Shown piece by piece: positions 49,138 through 57,969 of a stretch of DNA of 64,000 nucleotides (positions within the stretch are counted from its first letter, which is position 1; the number at the start of each line of letters is the position of its first letter). Below the pieces are notes generated by a model, which did no database searches, had not been told where the DNA came from, and saw only the letters and a list, made by a program, of their open reading frames with translations. A program made the position numbers and the translations under genes. Source of the DNA: DATJZH01 sp052146815 (GTDB lineage Bacteria; Actinomycetota; Actinomycetes; Streptosporangiales; Streptosporangiaceae); contig JBKQMG010000191.1 of the NCBI GenBank assembly GCA_052146815.1, positions 12,345 to 76,344 of the forward strand. Reading direction: 5' to 3'.

Positions 49138-50403
49138 TTACGGGCGAAAATAAGCTCGCTGGCCACGAATCCAGCTCCCTCTGGTGATCAGATCCTCGCC
49201 GAGCCAGACGAGGTCGGCGGCGCTGCCGATCTCGATCCGGCCGAGATCGGGCCGGCCGACCACTTCGGCGGGCACCCGGGTGGCCGCCATGACCGCCTCG
49301 GTGAGCCCGATCCCGGCGTAGACCATATTCGCCACGGCCTTGTCCATCCGCAGCGCCGATCCCGCGAGCGTGCCGTCCGCCCGCACGGGGGCCTGGCCGG
49401 GCGGCCCGGACAGCTCGATTGGCTCCCCGCCGAGCAGATAACGGCCAGGAGGCATGCCCGCGCAGGCAGCGGCGTCAGTGACCAGATACACGCGGCCGGG
49501 CGCCGCGGCGAAGGCAATCGCGCAGGCCTCGGCGCACACGTGCTGCAGATCCGCGATCAGCCCGCTGGTGAGCCTGGCGTCAGCCAGCGCCATCCCGACC
49601 ACGCCGGGCTCGCGGTGGTGCAGCGGACGCTGGGCGTCGAAAAGATGGGTGACCAGCCGGGCACCGTGGTCGGCGGCCTCGCGGACCTGGCGGCCGGTCG
49701 CGTCCGAGTGGCCCACGCTGACGAGGACGCCCGCGCCGGCGAACTGGCCGATGGCCGCGATCGCGCCGGGCCGCTCAGGGGCCAGCGTCACCACCCGCAG
49801 CAGCCCTGCTGCGGCCGCCAGCAACTCATCGACGGCGGCCGTCGTCGGATCAGTGATCCACGCGGGGTCATGCGCGCCGCGACGATCGGGCGAGATAAAC
49901 GGGCCTTCCAGGTGCACCCCGAGTATCCGGGCACCGGGGCCCCTAGCACCGGAAGAAGCAGCACCGGTATCGCCAGCGCCCGGAATCCAGGTCGCGGCCC
50001 GCCGGAGGGCCTGGCAGAGGTCAGGCAGCGGCGCGGTGATGAAGGTCGGCAGGAATGCGGTCGTTCCGGTTTCCGGGAGGCGCCCGGTGATCATCTCCCA
50101 GCCGGCGGCGTCCGCGGTCATCAGCTCTTCGCCGAAGTAGCCGTTCACCTGCAGGTCGACCAGGCCGGGGACCAGGACGCCGTCGGGAAGCTCGATATCC
50201 GGGCGACGAGGCGGCTGGCCTGCACCAACCTGAGTGACCCGGCCGCCGGAGAACGCCACATAACCGGGCGCGAACACCTCGGGCCCGGTGGCCGGAATCA
50301 GCCGCGCTGCCGCGATGAGGGTCGCCCCAGGGGCCAGGACGCGGGAGGCGTCCAGCGAGCCAGAGCCAGGCGCTCGCTGGCCCGGCGGGTCTCCCAGGGT
50401 CAC
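49138..50403 (-). CDS. nagA: N-acetylglucosamine-6-phosphate deacetylase
   Basis: Amidohydrolase of 421 residues that removes acetate from GlcNAc-6-P. GLVDLQVNGYFGEELMTADA, GVHLEGPFISPDRRGAHDP with the metal Glu, VSVGHSDATGRQV, and VTDAAACAGMPPGRYLLGGE are in the expected order. In the substrate motif HLFNAMxPLHHREPG the Asn-Ala-Met part is Asp-Ala-Gln here. Start GTG 50403 overlaps the upstream hydrolase stop codon as GTGA. The next gene downstream, which should supply the deaminase, is broken, so the product may enter amino-sugar reuse rather than glycolysis. Confidence 0.9.
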   Translation of the reverse strand: MTLGDPPGQRAPGSGSLDASRVLAPGATLIAAARLIPATGPEVFAPGYVAFSGGRVTQVGAGQPPRRPDIELPDGVLVPGLVDLQVNGYFGEELMTADAAGWEMITGRLPETGTTAFLPTFITAPLPDLCQALRRAATWIPGAGDTGAASSGARGPGARILGVHLEGPFISPDRRGAHDPAWITDPTTAAVDELLAAAAGLLRVVTLAPERPGAIAAIGQFAGAGVLVSVGHSDATGRQVREAADHGARLVTHLFDAQRPLHHREPGVVGMALADARLTSGLIADLQHVCAEACAIAFAAAPGRVYLVTDAAACAGMPPGRYLLGGEPIELSGPPGQAPVRADGTLAGSALRMDKAVANMVYAGIGLTEAVMAATRVPAEVVGRPDLGRIEIGSAADLVWLGEDLITRGSWIRGQRAYFRP

Positions 50404-51338
50404 CCGGCCAATGCTACGGACGGGCTGGCGGCCACGAGTTCGCGCATCTCCCTGGCCACCAGGTCAGGGCGCTCCATCATCGCCACGTGGCCGACCTGGG
50501 GCAGCACGACCGCCCGGGCGTTGCGGAAGACGCGTGCCGCCCGCGCCGACGCGGCGGGGTTGACCAGCTTGTCGTGGCTGCCGTGGATGACCAGCGTCGG
50601 CGCCGTCACACGGGCCGCCTCGTGCCACAGTGAGCCCGCGCCCCGTTTTGCGTATTCAGCCACCAGCCCGCGGGCCGAGGCGATCAGGACGTCATTGGCG
50701 TAGCCCAGCTCGTCCCGGCGAGCCAGCTCCGCTGTCTCCTCGGCGCGGCGCTGCGGGTGGATCAGGCGGGGATACCGGTACACGTCCTGGATGGTGCGGG
50801 CGCTGCGGGCCTCCGGCGGGAGCCGCCGGAACGCGTTCATCATCCAGGTCCCGATGCCGGGCACGCACAAGATCGTCACGCGCAGCGGAACGGTGCGCGG
50901 GCGCAGATCGGGCAGGGCCGGCGAGATAAGCGTCAGAGTCCGCACCAGATCCGGCCGCCGGGCGGCCACGCGAGTGACCACGGCACCGCCGAGGGAGTTG
51001 CCTACCAGGTGCACCGGCCAGTTCCTGCGCCGCTCGATGAGCGCGATGACCGCGGCGGCGTGCGCGCCGATCGAGTAACTGCCGTCCGGCGTGACGGGCG
51101 AGTGACCGAAGCCGGGCAGGTCGATAGCCTCGCACGCCAGCCCCGGCCCGGTCAGGCCGCCCCAGGTCGACTGCCGGAGCAGGTCCATCAGGTCAGTCCA
51201 GTTGCGGGCCGATCCGCCCAGCCCGTGCACGAAAAGGGCAGGCTCAGCTCCGGGTTCGGCGGGAGCGGTGCGCACGAAGAACTGTCCGACACCGCTGTCG
51301 ACCAGTTCGCCGGGCCACGCGGGGATCGGCTCGTTCAT
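50400..51338 (-). CDS. alpha/beta-fold hydrolase
   Basis: Serine hydrolase of 312 residues. The oxyanion region is ALFVHGLGGSARNWTDLMDL, the nucleophile elbow is VHLVGNSLGGAVVTRVAARR, the acid lies in VIHGSHDKLVNPAAS, and the His in VLPQVGHVAMMERPDLVA. The ATG 51338 has TACCAT eight bases upstream, so it may be leaderless. It is translationally coupled to nagA by GTGA. The substrate (ester, lactone or similar) is not predictable. Confidence 0.87.
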   Translation of the reverse strand: MNEPIPAWPGELVDSGVGQFFVRTAPAEPGAEPALFVHGLGGSARNWTDLMDLLRQSTWGGLTGPGLACEAIDLPGFGHSPVTPDGSYSIGAHAAAVIALIERRRNWPVHLVGNSLGGAVVTRVAARRPDLVRTLTLISPALPDLRPRTVPLRVTILCVPGIGTWMMNAFRRLPPEARSARTIQDVYRYPRLIHPQRRAEETAELARRDELGYANDVLIASARGLVAEYAKRGAGSLWHEAARVTAPTLVIHGSHDKLVNPAASARAARVFRNARAVVLPQVGHVAMMERPDLVAREMRELVAASPSVALAG

Positions 51339-51445
51339 GACACGTAATGGTACTCGTTCCCTTGCCGCAACATTACTGGCCGGTATCTGAGACTGCCGAC
51401 GTTAACAGAGCCGTCAGCCCGGGCTCCGCAGCAGATCGGCACAGC

Positions 51446-52528
51446 TCAGCTGGCCTTGCGCCTGGTCCTGCGCGGCGACGCTGGCTCCCGCTCGGCTGCG
51501 GTGCCCTTGGCCTTCGGCGCGGATGCCTGCTTCGCCGTGGCCGCCCGGCGCGGCCGGGTCCGCTCGCCCGACTTGGCGGCTGAGCCGCTGGCGCTTTCCT
51601 TACTGCTGCTCCCCCGCCCGGAGGCCGTCCGGGTGCCCGTTTTGGCAGCTGCGCCTGTCCCCGGTGCCTTGGCAGCGCCGCCCTTTCCGCCCGCTCGCGT
51701 CGTCCGCTTCGTGGCAGAACCGGACTCGCCCGGCTTCGAGCCGGACCCGGCGGGGCCTTCCCTGGCGGCGGCGAGGCTGGCCTTGAGCGCATCGGCCAGG
51801 CTCGTGACCTCGGCGCCGGTGTCTTCCGCCGCCTCCGGGACAGTAACGTCGCGGCCCTCCGCCTTGGCGCTCACCAGCTCGGCGAGGGCCTCGCGATAGT
51901 GGTCGTGGTACTCGGTCGGATCGAGGTCCACCGTCATCGAGTCGATCAGCGAGGCGGCCATTTGCAGCTCCTGCGACCGGACGTCGATATCGTCGTCCAG
52001 AAACGGGAACGCGGCCGCCCGTACCTCGTCGGGCCACAGCAGGGTCTCGAGCACGAGCACCCCGTGGCGCGACCGCAGCGTGGCCAGTGACTCGCGCTGC
52101 CGAAGCGCGACTTGCGCGATCGCCACCTTGCCCGAGCTTTCGAGGGCATCGCGCAGCAGCACGTAGGCGCGCGCCCCGGCGGCCTCCGGCTCCGCGTAGT
52201 AACTCCGGTTGTAGAGAATCGGGTCGAGCTGCTCAGCCGGCGTGAAATGCAGCACCTCGATGCTGCGGCTGGTCGGCAGCGGCAGTTCGGCCATGTCCTC
52301 GTCGGTCAGGATCACCATCTCGCCGTTGGGCAGCTCGTAGCCCTTGGCCACGTCCTCGTAAGGGACTTCCTCCCCGTCGATCGAGCACACCCGGTGAAAC
52401 CTGATCCGGCCTCCGTCAGCCCGGTGAACCTGCCGGAAGGTGATGTCCTTCTGCTCAGTCGCAGCGTAGAGTCGCACGGGGATCATGACGAGGCCGAAGG
52501 AGATCGCACCCTTCCACATGCTGCGCAT
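51446..52528 (-). CDS. ku: Ku protein of bacterial non-homologous end joining
   Basis: DNA-end-binding homodimer that recruits ligase LigD. 360 residues: the beta-barrel core (about 1-255) opens MRSMWKGAISFGLVMIPVRL and includes DITFRQVHRADGGRIRFHRV and YYAEPEAAGARAYVLLRDAL. The last 100 residues are an unusually long Lys/Ala/Ser-rich basic tail (KRTTRAGGKGGAAKAPGTG and on), as in actinobacterial Ku, where it aids DNA binding. ATG 52528 follows GGGAGGA. No ligD is in the window. Confidence 0.94.
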   Translation of the reverse strand: MRSMWKGAISFGLVMIPVRLYAATEQKDITFRQVHRADGGRIRFHRVCSIDGEEVPYEDVAKGYELPNGEMVILTDEDMAELPLPTSRSIEVLHFTPAEQLDPILYNRSYYAEPEAAGARAYVLLRDALESSGKVAIAQVALRQRESLATLRSRHGVLVLETLLWPDEVRAAAFPFLDDDIDVRSQELQMAASLIDSMTVDLDPTEYHDHYREALAELVSAKAEGRDVTVPEAAEDTGAEVTSLADALKASLAAAREGPAGSGSKPGESGSATKRTTRAGGKGGAAKAPGTGAAAKTGTRTASGRGSSSKESASGSAAKSGERTRPRRAATAKQASAPKAKGTAAEREPASPRRTRRKAS

Positions 52529-52631
52529 GAGTCCTCCCTACCCCGCCAGATCGGGTCCTGGTACAAACAGTGTTGTCCGGATTCTCACGTTCGGCAATAT
52601 TTTCGATGATGCAGCGGACAGGGGGCCGGAG

Positions 52632-52811
52632 ATGAGCGACATGGGCCTTGAAGAGCCAGTGCCCGATTCTGTCGAGCAGAAACAGGACGCTATCCCCGCG
52701 GCGCACGAGGACGAGAACGAGTCGGCGCCGCAGCTGCCGCTGGAAGCAGATGAGGCAGACGCGGCCGAGCAGGCGCAAGAACTCGACCTTGACGACGACG
52801 ATTACCGCTGA
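52632..52811 (+). CDS. small acidic protein, unknown function
   Basis: A 59-residue, very acidic protein. The end PLEADEADAAEQAQELDLDD followed by DDYR is a pattern I have seen in short conserved actinobacterial proteins without known function. ATG 52632 follows GGGGGCCGGAG. It is divergent from ku with about 100 bp between, so both could share a promoter region. No membrane segment. Confidence 0.65.
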   Translation: MSDMGLEEPVPDSVEQKQDAIPAAHEDENESAPQLPLEADEADAAEQAQELDLDDDDYR

Positions 52812-52972
52812 GTGGCACCGCTACCGCTGAGGCACCGCCCAGATCCCTGGCGCTGAGCCAGGCCAGAGATGTCGCTGCCGCACCGGTCACGCGCAGCGGC
52901 TCGTTAGGGTAAACAGGGATAGTACGGAGCATGACAGTACTGCCCCCTGGAAAGTTACGTACGGAGAGCGCA

Positions 52973-53593
52973 GTGACCGTATCGCCGCAGGCCAGGCCCG
53001 CCAGCACGCGGCTGCCGCGACCCGCGAGGCGCCGGCAGCTGCTGGGCGCTGCCCGCGACATATTCGTCGCGCACGGTTATCACGCCGCAGCCATGGACGA
53101 GATCGCCGAACGGGCAGGCGTCAGCAAGCCCGTCCTCTACCAGCATTTCCCTGGCAAGCTTGAGCTTTACCTGGCGCTGCTGGACGAAAGCGTGGACGAG
53201 CTCGTCCGGAATGTTCGGGATGCGCTGGCCTCCACGACCGAGAATAAGCAACGGGTGCCCGCCACATTTAAGGCCTTCTTCGATTTTGTGGCCGGTGACG
53301 GCGAGGCTTTCCGGCTCGTTTTCGAGTCCGATCTGAGCAATGAGCCCGCCGTGCGCGAACGGATCGATCGCACGATGCGCCAGTGCGCAGACATGGTGAG
53401 CGAATTCATCCGGGAGGACGCGGGCGTCGGCGACGAGGAGGCCCACCTGCTCGGCATGGCGCTGGTAGGGATGGCGCAGGTCACTGCCCGGTACTGGCTC
53501 AGCACGGATCAGGACATGCCGAAGGACGCTGCTGAGCAGCTGATCGCGCGGCTGGCCTGGCGCGGTATCAGCGGCTGGCCCCGGACGGCATAA
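52973..53593 (+). CDS. TetR family transcriptional regulator
   Basis: Regulator of 206 residues. The helix-turn-helix (about 15-65) reads LLGAARDIFVAHGYHAAAMD then EIAERAGVSKPVLYQHFPGK. The C-terminal half resembles the TetR_C domain of FadR/RutR-like actinobacterial members found upstream of DUF3107. GTG 52973 follows GGAGAG; a start 14 codons upstream lacks such a site. No operator similar to the one of the 7.2-24 kb regulon lies near it, so the two TetR proteins should have separate targets. Confidence 0.88.
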   Translation: MTVSPQARPASTRLPRPARRRQLLGAARDIFVAHGYHAAAMDEIAERAGVSKPVLYQHFPGKLELYLALLDESVDELVRNVRDALASTTENKQRVPATFKAFFDFVAGDGEAFRLVFESDLSNEPAVRERIDRTMRQCADMVSEFIREDAGVGDEEAHLLGMALVGMAQVTARYWLSTDQDMPKDAAEQLIARLAWRGISGWPRTA

Positions 53594-53607
53594 GGGCCCC
53601 TCGAGCT

Positions 53608-53652
53608 CGCGGCTTTCGCGTCGTAAGGGGCCTCGCGGCTTTCGCGTCGTCA
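53608..53652. repeat. 19-bp direct repeat, period 26
   Basis: CTCGCGGCTTTCGCGTCGT occurs at 53608-53626 and 53634-53652, between the TetR and DUF3107 genes. Confidence 0.8.
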
Positions 53653-53697
53653 GGGGGCGCCGCCACCCGATAGCCTCCGGGGAGCGAGAGGAGCGCC

Positions 53698-53919
53698 GTG
53701 GAAGTCAAGATCGGAATTCAGTCCGTGCCCCGTGAGCTCATCATGGAAACCGCGTCTTCGTACCAGGAAGTTGAGCAGGCGGTCCGGGCGGCAGTCACTG
53801 ACGGCACCGTTTTCGTGCTGCAGGACGAAAAGGGCGGCCGGGTAATCGTCCCTGCCGAGAAGCTGGCGTACGTGGAGCTGGGCGGAACCGAACCCCGCCG
53901 CATCGGGTTCGGCAGCTAA
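53698..53919 (+). CDS. DUF3107 family protein
   Basis: A 73-residue conserved actinobacterial protein. MEVKIGIQSVPRELIMETAS at the start and EKGGRVIVPAEKLAYVELGG later are the family's hallmarks. Function unknown. Start GTG 53698 follows GAGAGGAGC. It usually lies beside a TetR regulator, a MiaE_2-like protein and a DEAD-box helicase. Here that order is kept, but an insertion element sits between it and the MiaE_2-like gene. Confidence 0.88.
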   Translation: MEVKIGIQSVPRELIMETASSYQEVEQAVRAAVTDGTVFVLQDEKGGRVIVPAEKLAYVELGGTEPRRIGFGS

Positions 53920-53928
53920 GGCAGCGCA

Positions 53929-53938
53929 GGGGCACCCC
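53929..53938. repeat. target-site duplication, left copy
   Basis: GGGGCACCCC directly before the left terminal repeat of the insertion element; the same ten bases are repeated at 54856-54865. Confidence 0.75.
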
Positions 53939-54855
53939 CAATACCGTCAACTTAAGGATCACTTGAGATCGGCATCGGCAGCATGACCAGCGTCAGGGGC
54001 CCGCGCGGGCGGGGCCGCCGTGCCGGGTCGGCTGGCCGGGCCGGGTAGCTGGTGCTGCGCTTGGCCTGGCGGGGGCTGCTCCGGCCGTTCCTGGCGGGGC
54101 TGGTGACGGAGGCGATGACGGCCAGCACGGCGCGGGTGAGCTGGCCGGCCTGGTCAGGGGGGAAAGGCGGCCGGGTCTCCGACCGGGCCGCGTACGGTGT
54201 CCAGGGCGCTGGCGAAGGAGATCCGCAGCGGGTCCCGGGCGGCGAGGGCGGCGGCAGCGCAGATCATCTCCCGGATGGCGTGATAGGCGCACAGCAGCGC
54301 CCAGATTTCCTGGGCGGCACCGTCGGGGGTCCTGGACCGCAGCACCACGCCGGCGCCTTTCATCTCAGTGTCCTGCACGTCCAGGGTGGTCCCGTCCAGC
54401 GACACCAGGCGCAGCCCCCGCCAGAACGCGCCCGGCGTGCCGGGGCCCGCCAGCAGGCCCGCGGTCTTCTCGAACAGCAGCCGCAGCGGCACCGGCCCCA
54501 GCCGCGCCCGCGCATTGGACAGCGCCTCCTCCGACGGGATGGTCACCGTGATCCCCTGGGCGGCCCAGGCCAGTGTCCCCGCCAGCCGGCGCATCACCCG
54601 GCCGGCGCCCATATCCATGAACAGCGGCAGCGCCAGCACGAAGTACACCGTCAGCCACGCCGGGAGGACCCGGTTACGCTGCTCGCGCGCCCCGGCGGCG
54701 TCAATGACCTCCTCGACCGCCTCCCGCGGGAACGCCCTGGCCAGCACCCCGACCGAGATCCGGTCCTCCAGCCTGCCGTCCTCCCGCAGCACCTGCTGCC
54801 CAGCTCTCGCCATACGGCGATCTTACACCGGTGTAACCTTAAGTTGAAGGTATTG
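53939..54855. mobile_element. internally deleted IS4-family insertion element, 917 bp
   Basis: The ends are 19-base inverted repeats: CAATACCGTCAACTTAAGG at 53939-53957 and its complement at 54837-54855 with one mismatch. GGGGCACCCC flanks both ends, a 10-bp target duplication in the size range of IS4 relatives. Inside, the minus strand encodes only the first and last parts of an IS4-type transposase. The middle with two of three catalytic acidic residues is missing, so it could move only if a full copy elsewhere supplied transposase. It is inserted between DUF3107 and the MiaE_2-like gene. Confidence 0.85.
54154..54813 (-). pseudogene. IS4-type transposase with internal deletion
   Basis: The open frame begins with the IS4 N-terminal domain (VLPAWLTVYFVLALPLFMDM, PSEEALSNARARLGP) and reaches the first catalytic Asp in LVSLDGTTLDVQDTEMKGAG. 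It then jumps directly to the C-terminal segment VVLRSRTPDGAAQEIWALLC with YHAIREMICAAA. The region between, with the second Asp and the Glu of the DDE triad, is deleted. Near 54158 a run of six C shifts the frame: the continuation DQAGQLTRAVLAVIASVTSP lies in another frame. It cannot be an active transposase. Confidence 0.85.
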
Positions 54856-54865
54856 GGGGCACCCC
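54856..54865. repeat. target-site duplication, right copy
   Basis: GGGGCACCCC directly after the right terminal repeat, identical to 53929-53938. Confidence 0.75.
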
Positions 54866-54878
54866 TGGCCTGCGCTCG

Positions 54879-55616
54879 CTACTCGGCCAGGCCCAGGGCC
54901 GCCATCCGCTGGGCGTGCGCATCGGTGAGGCGGGCGAACAGCCGGCCGATCTCGCCGAGCTGGCTGGCGGTCCCGTCTGCCAGCAGCTGGGCCAGGGGCT
55001 CCCGTTCTGCCGCTACCCGCTGGGCCTGGCCGAGTGCCTCGCCCACCAGGCGCCGGGCCCAGAGGGCCAGCCGGCCGGCTACCCGCGGATCGGCGGCGAT
55101 CGCCTCGCGGACCTGCGCGATGGCGAACTCCGAATACCCGGTGTCCGCCAGCACTCCGAGGACCAGCGCCCGGGTCTGCTCCTCAAGCCGGTCGGCGGTG
55201 ACGCGGTAGAAGTCCGCGGCGATCCCGTCCCCGACGTAGGCCTTGACCAGGCCCTCCAGCCAGTCAGCGGGCACCGTCCTCGCGTGGTAGTCGTCGATCG
55301 CCGCCACAAACGGCGCCATGGCCTCGCTCGGGTCGACGGCCAGTTCCTCCAGCCGGTGGCGCAGCCGCTGAAAATGCCCGAATTCCATCACGGCCATCTC
55401 CGCCAGCGCTGTCTTGTCGGCGAGCGCGACGGCCAGGGCAGCGTCGTCGGTGAGGCGGAAAAAGCCAGTCAGGGACGCGTAGGCCAGCAACCCCAGCAGG
55501 TCGATGACGCCCTGCTGGCCAGCTACTTCCGGATTTGAGGGAGATTCCCGCTTTGCGGGAACGTCCGGGCCCGTGCTGATTTCCCGGTCCGTGCTGGCGG
55601 GCATTTCCTCAGTCAC
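54879..55616 (-). CDS. ferritin-like fold protein (MiaE_2-like)
   Basis: Helical protein of about 245 residues in the family named after tRNA-(ms2io6A) hydroxylase-like proteins (MiaE_2). IDLLGLLAYASLTGFFRLTD and KTALAEMAVMEFGHFQRLRH place Glu and His as potential di-iron ligands in the first helices; RVTADRLEEQTRALVLGVLA follows. GTG 55616 is the chosen start; ATG 55604 is also possible. In actinobacteria it lies next to DUF3107 and a DEAD-box helicase, as here apart from the insertion element. Hydroxylase activity is not shown. Confidence 0.8.
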   Translation of the reverse strand: MTEEMPASTDREISTGPDVPAKRESPSNPEVAGQQGVIDLLGLLAYASLTGFFRLTDDAALAVALADKTALAEMAVMEFGHFQRLRHRLEELAVDPSEAMAPFVAAIDDYHARTVPADWLEGLVKAYVGDGIAADFYRVTADRLEEQTRALVLGVLADTGYSEFAIAQVREAIAADPRVAGRLALWARRLVGEALGQAQRVAAEREPLAQLLADGTASQLGEIGRLFARLTDAHAQRMAALGLAE

Positions 55617-55958
55617 TCCGGCAGCGTAACAACCAGCCGACGGCGACATGCGCGGATGCCGCCGCGCCCAGGCGGGGCCAGGCTTGCTAGACTGGCTTAC
55701 GATTTGTGCAAGGAATGTAACGGCCCCCGACCGTTGTTACACTCAGCATGAGGCGCGGCGATTGCCGAGAGCAGCTAACGCCCTTGAGCGTCGCGTTACC
55801 TTCTTCGCGAGACCTGGTCAGCGCGTGCCTGCGCTACCGGTGTGGTCATGGCATGGCTGACGCTATGCGAAGCCGCCTTAGTCCCGCCGGAGAAGTCAAT
55901 TGCCAGCCCGCCCTGGCGCTGCAGGCGCGCGACTGCGCCCGCGGCCCGCGGGCCTTTG
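55617..55958. promoter_or_regulatory. divergent promoter region and long leader of the DEAD-box gene
   Basis: 342 bp between divergent genes without a coding region. It contains an inverted repeat TGTAAC (55716-55721) / GTTACA (55736-55741) and a -10-like TACGAT at 55698. If transcription starts near it, the helicase mRNA has a leader of about 250 bases, which would fit the cold- or structure-regulated leaders known for such helicase genes. This is inference. Confidence 0.4.
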
Positions 55959-57782
55959 ATGGAGGCGGAAGCCCTGACTACACACATACAGACCCCGCAG
56001 GACGAGCCGGACGCAGCTAGACCTGACGCGGCCGCCCTCACCGACACCGCGACCGCGATCACGACTGAGACCACCGAACTGGTCGCGACCGAGCTCGGCG
56101 CCGCCGAGGTGGTCGCTGCCGAGCCGGCGAGCCCGCAGGGCAGTGAGAAGACATTCCGGGATTTCGGCATCGCCGAGCCCATCTGCGCTGCGCTCGAGGC
56201 GGACGGGATCACCACAGCGTTCCCGATCCAGGCGCTGACGCTGCCGATCGCCCTCGACGGCTACGACCTGATCGGGCAGGCCCGCACGGGCACCGGCAAG
56301 ACCCTCGCCTTCGGCATCCCGCTCGTGCAGCGGCTGATCGGCGCCCCCGCGGGCAAGCCGTCCGCACCGCGCGCGCTGGTGGTCGTGCCCACGAGGGAAC
56401 TGGCCATCCAGGTCGCCGAGGATGTCCGGCTAGCCGGATCACGCAGCGGCGCCAAGGTGGTCACCCTCTACGGCGGCCGCGCCTACGAGCCGCAGATCGA
56501 CGCTCTTGCCACCGTAGACATCGTGGTCGGCACGCCCGGACGGCTGCTCGACCTGTCCCGGCAGGGCCACCTTGACCTGTCGGAGGTTCAGGCGCTCGTG
56601 CTGGACGAAGCCGACAAGATGCTCGACCTGGGCTTCCTTCCCGATGTCGAGAAGATCCTCCGGCTCACTCCGGACCACCGCCAGACGATGCTGTTCTCGG
56701 CCACCATGCCCGGCGAGGTCGTCACGCTGGCCCGGCGTCACCTGAGCCGGCCCATCCATATCCGGGCCGAGCAGCATGACGAGCCCGCGCACGTGCCGAC
56801 CACCGAGCAGCACGTCTTCCGCGCCCACCAGATGGACAAGATCGAGGTCCTCGCCCGGGTGCTGCAAGCCCAGGGCCGCGGCCTGACCATGGTCTTCTGC
56901 CGCACCAAGCGCAACTGCGACCAGGTAGCCGAAAACCTGACGACCCGCGGCTTCGCCGCCGCTGCCGTCCATGGCGACCTTGGCCAGAGCCAGCGCGAGC
57001 GGGCCATGCGGGCGTTCCGCAGCGGCAAGGTCGACGTCCTGGTCGCGACCGACGTAGCCGCCCGCGGTCTCGACGTGGACGACGTGACTCACGTGATCAA
57101 CTACGAGTGCCCGGAAGACGACAAGGCCTACCTGCACCGGATCGGCCGCACCGGCCGGGCTGGGCGCGAGGGCGTGGCCGTGACCTTCGTGGACTGGAAT
57201 GACCTGTCGCGCTGGGCGCTGATCAATGACGCCCTGAAGCTCGGCCGGCCCGATCCGGCGGAGACGTACTCGACGTCCGAGCATCTTTTTGCTGCCCTGA
57301 GCATTCCCGCCGACGCCAAGGGAACCCTGCCGCGCGCACGCCGCGAGCGGCTGGGACTCGAAGCCGAAGATCTTGAGGACATCGGCGAGACCGGCAAGAC
57401 CCGCTCGGCCGCGGGCCGGGGCGACCGGGGCCGAGGCTCACGAGAGCGCGGCGGCCATGACCGCGGCGTCGCTGACCGCGGGCCGAAGGATCGGGCAGGC
57501 CGCGGCCCAGAGGCCGGACGCGAGAACGGCCCGCGGACCAAGCGGGTGCGCCGCCGCACCAGGTCTGGCACGGCCCCCCATGCGGCCCAGGGCGAGCAGG
57601 CTCCGTCGACCAGCCAGAACGGGTCGTCAGCGACGCGGACGGCGGGCGAGGCCAGGACCGGCGAGAGCCGGGGCGGCGCTCACCCGAGCAGCGACGGGAC
57701 CGGGGCGGGCGGACATGCTCCCCGGCGCCGACGGCGCTCTGGACGCGGTAACGGCGGCCGGAGCAGCGGCGAGGCCAGCTGA
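55959..57782 (+). CDS. DEAD-box ATP-dependent RNA helicase
   Basis: RNA helicase of 607 residues. The Q motif is TFRDFGIAEPICAALEADGI followed by TTAFPIQ, motif I ARTGTGKT, motif II LDEADK, motif III SAT, motif VI HRIGRTGRAGR. An N-terminal acidic lead of about 60 residues and a C-terminal basic, Arg/Gly-rich tail of about 150 residues (RGDRGRGSRERGGHDRG and on) flank the core; the tail likely binds RNA. The ATG 55959 lacks a ribosome site. GGAGGCGG lies just after it, so initiation at CTG 55974 cannot be excluded. Role in ribosome assembly or RNA decay is inferred from the family. Confidence 0.92.
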   Translation: MEAEALTTHIQTPQDEPDAARPDAAALTDTATAITTETTELVATELGAAEVVAAEPASPQGSEKTFRDFGIAEPICAALEADGITTAFPIQALTLPIALDGYDLIGQARTGTGKTLAFGIPLVQRLIGAPAGKPSAPRALVVVPTRELAIQVAEDVRLAGSRSGAKVVTLYGGRAYEPQIDALATVDIVVGTPGRLLDLSRQGHLDLSEVQALVLDEADKMLDLGFLPDVEKILRLTPDHRQTMLFSATMPGEVVTLARRHLSRPIHIRAEQHDEPAHVPTTEQHVFRAHQMDKIEVLARVLQAQGRGLTMVFCRTKRNCDQVAENLTTRGFAAAAVHGDLGQSQRERAMRAFRSGKVDVLVATDVAARGLDVDDVTHVINYECPEDDKAYLHRIGRTGRAGREGVAVTFVDWNDLSRWALINDALKLGRPDPAETYSTSEHLFAALSIPADAKGTLPRARRERLGLEAEDLEDIGETGKTRSAAGRGDRGRGSRERGGHDRGVADRGPKDRAGRGPEAGRENGPRTKRVRRRTRSGTAPHAAQGEQAPSTSQNGSSATRTAGEARTGESRGGAHPSSDGTGAGGHAPRRRRRSGRGNGGRSSGEAS

Positions 57783-57969
57783 GAGCCGAGCTGACGGGCC
57801 GAGCACGCAGGCGAGCAGGCGGCCCGAGCTGAGGCGGCCGGCGGTCTCGATACCTGGCCGGACGGACCCCCTGGCGAGGTGTGGCAAGGCCTAAACTCGG
57901 GGATCCTTCAGCTAAACCCGTAACATCCTGGCGATAGTGGCCAGGTCCGACTCGGTAGGCTGCCACCCC

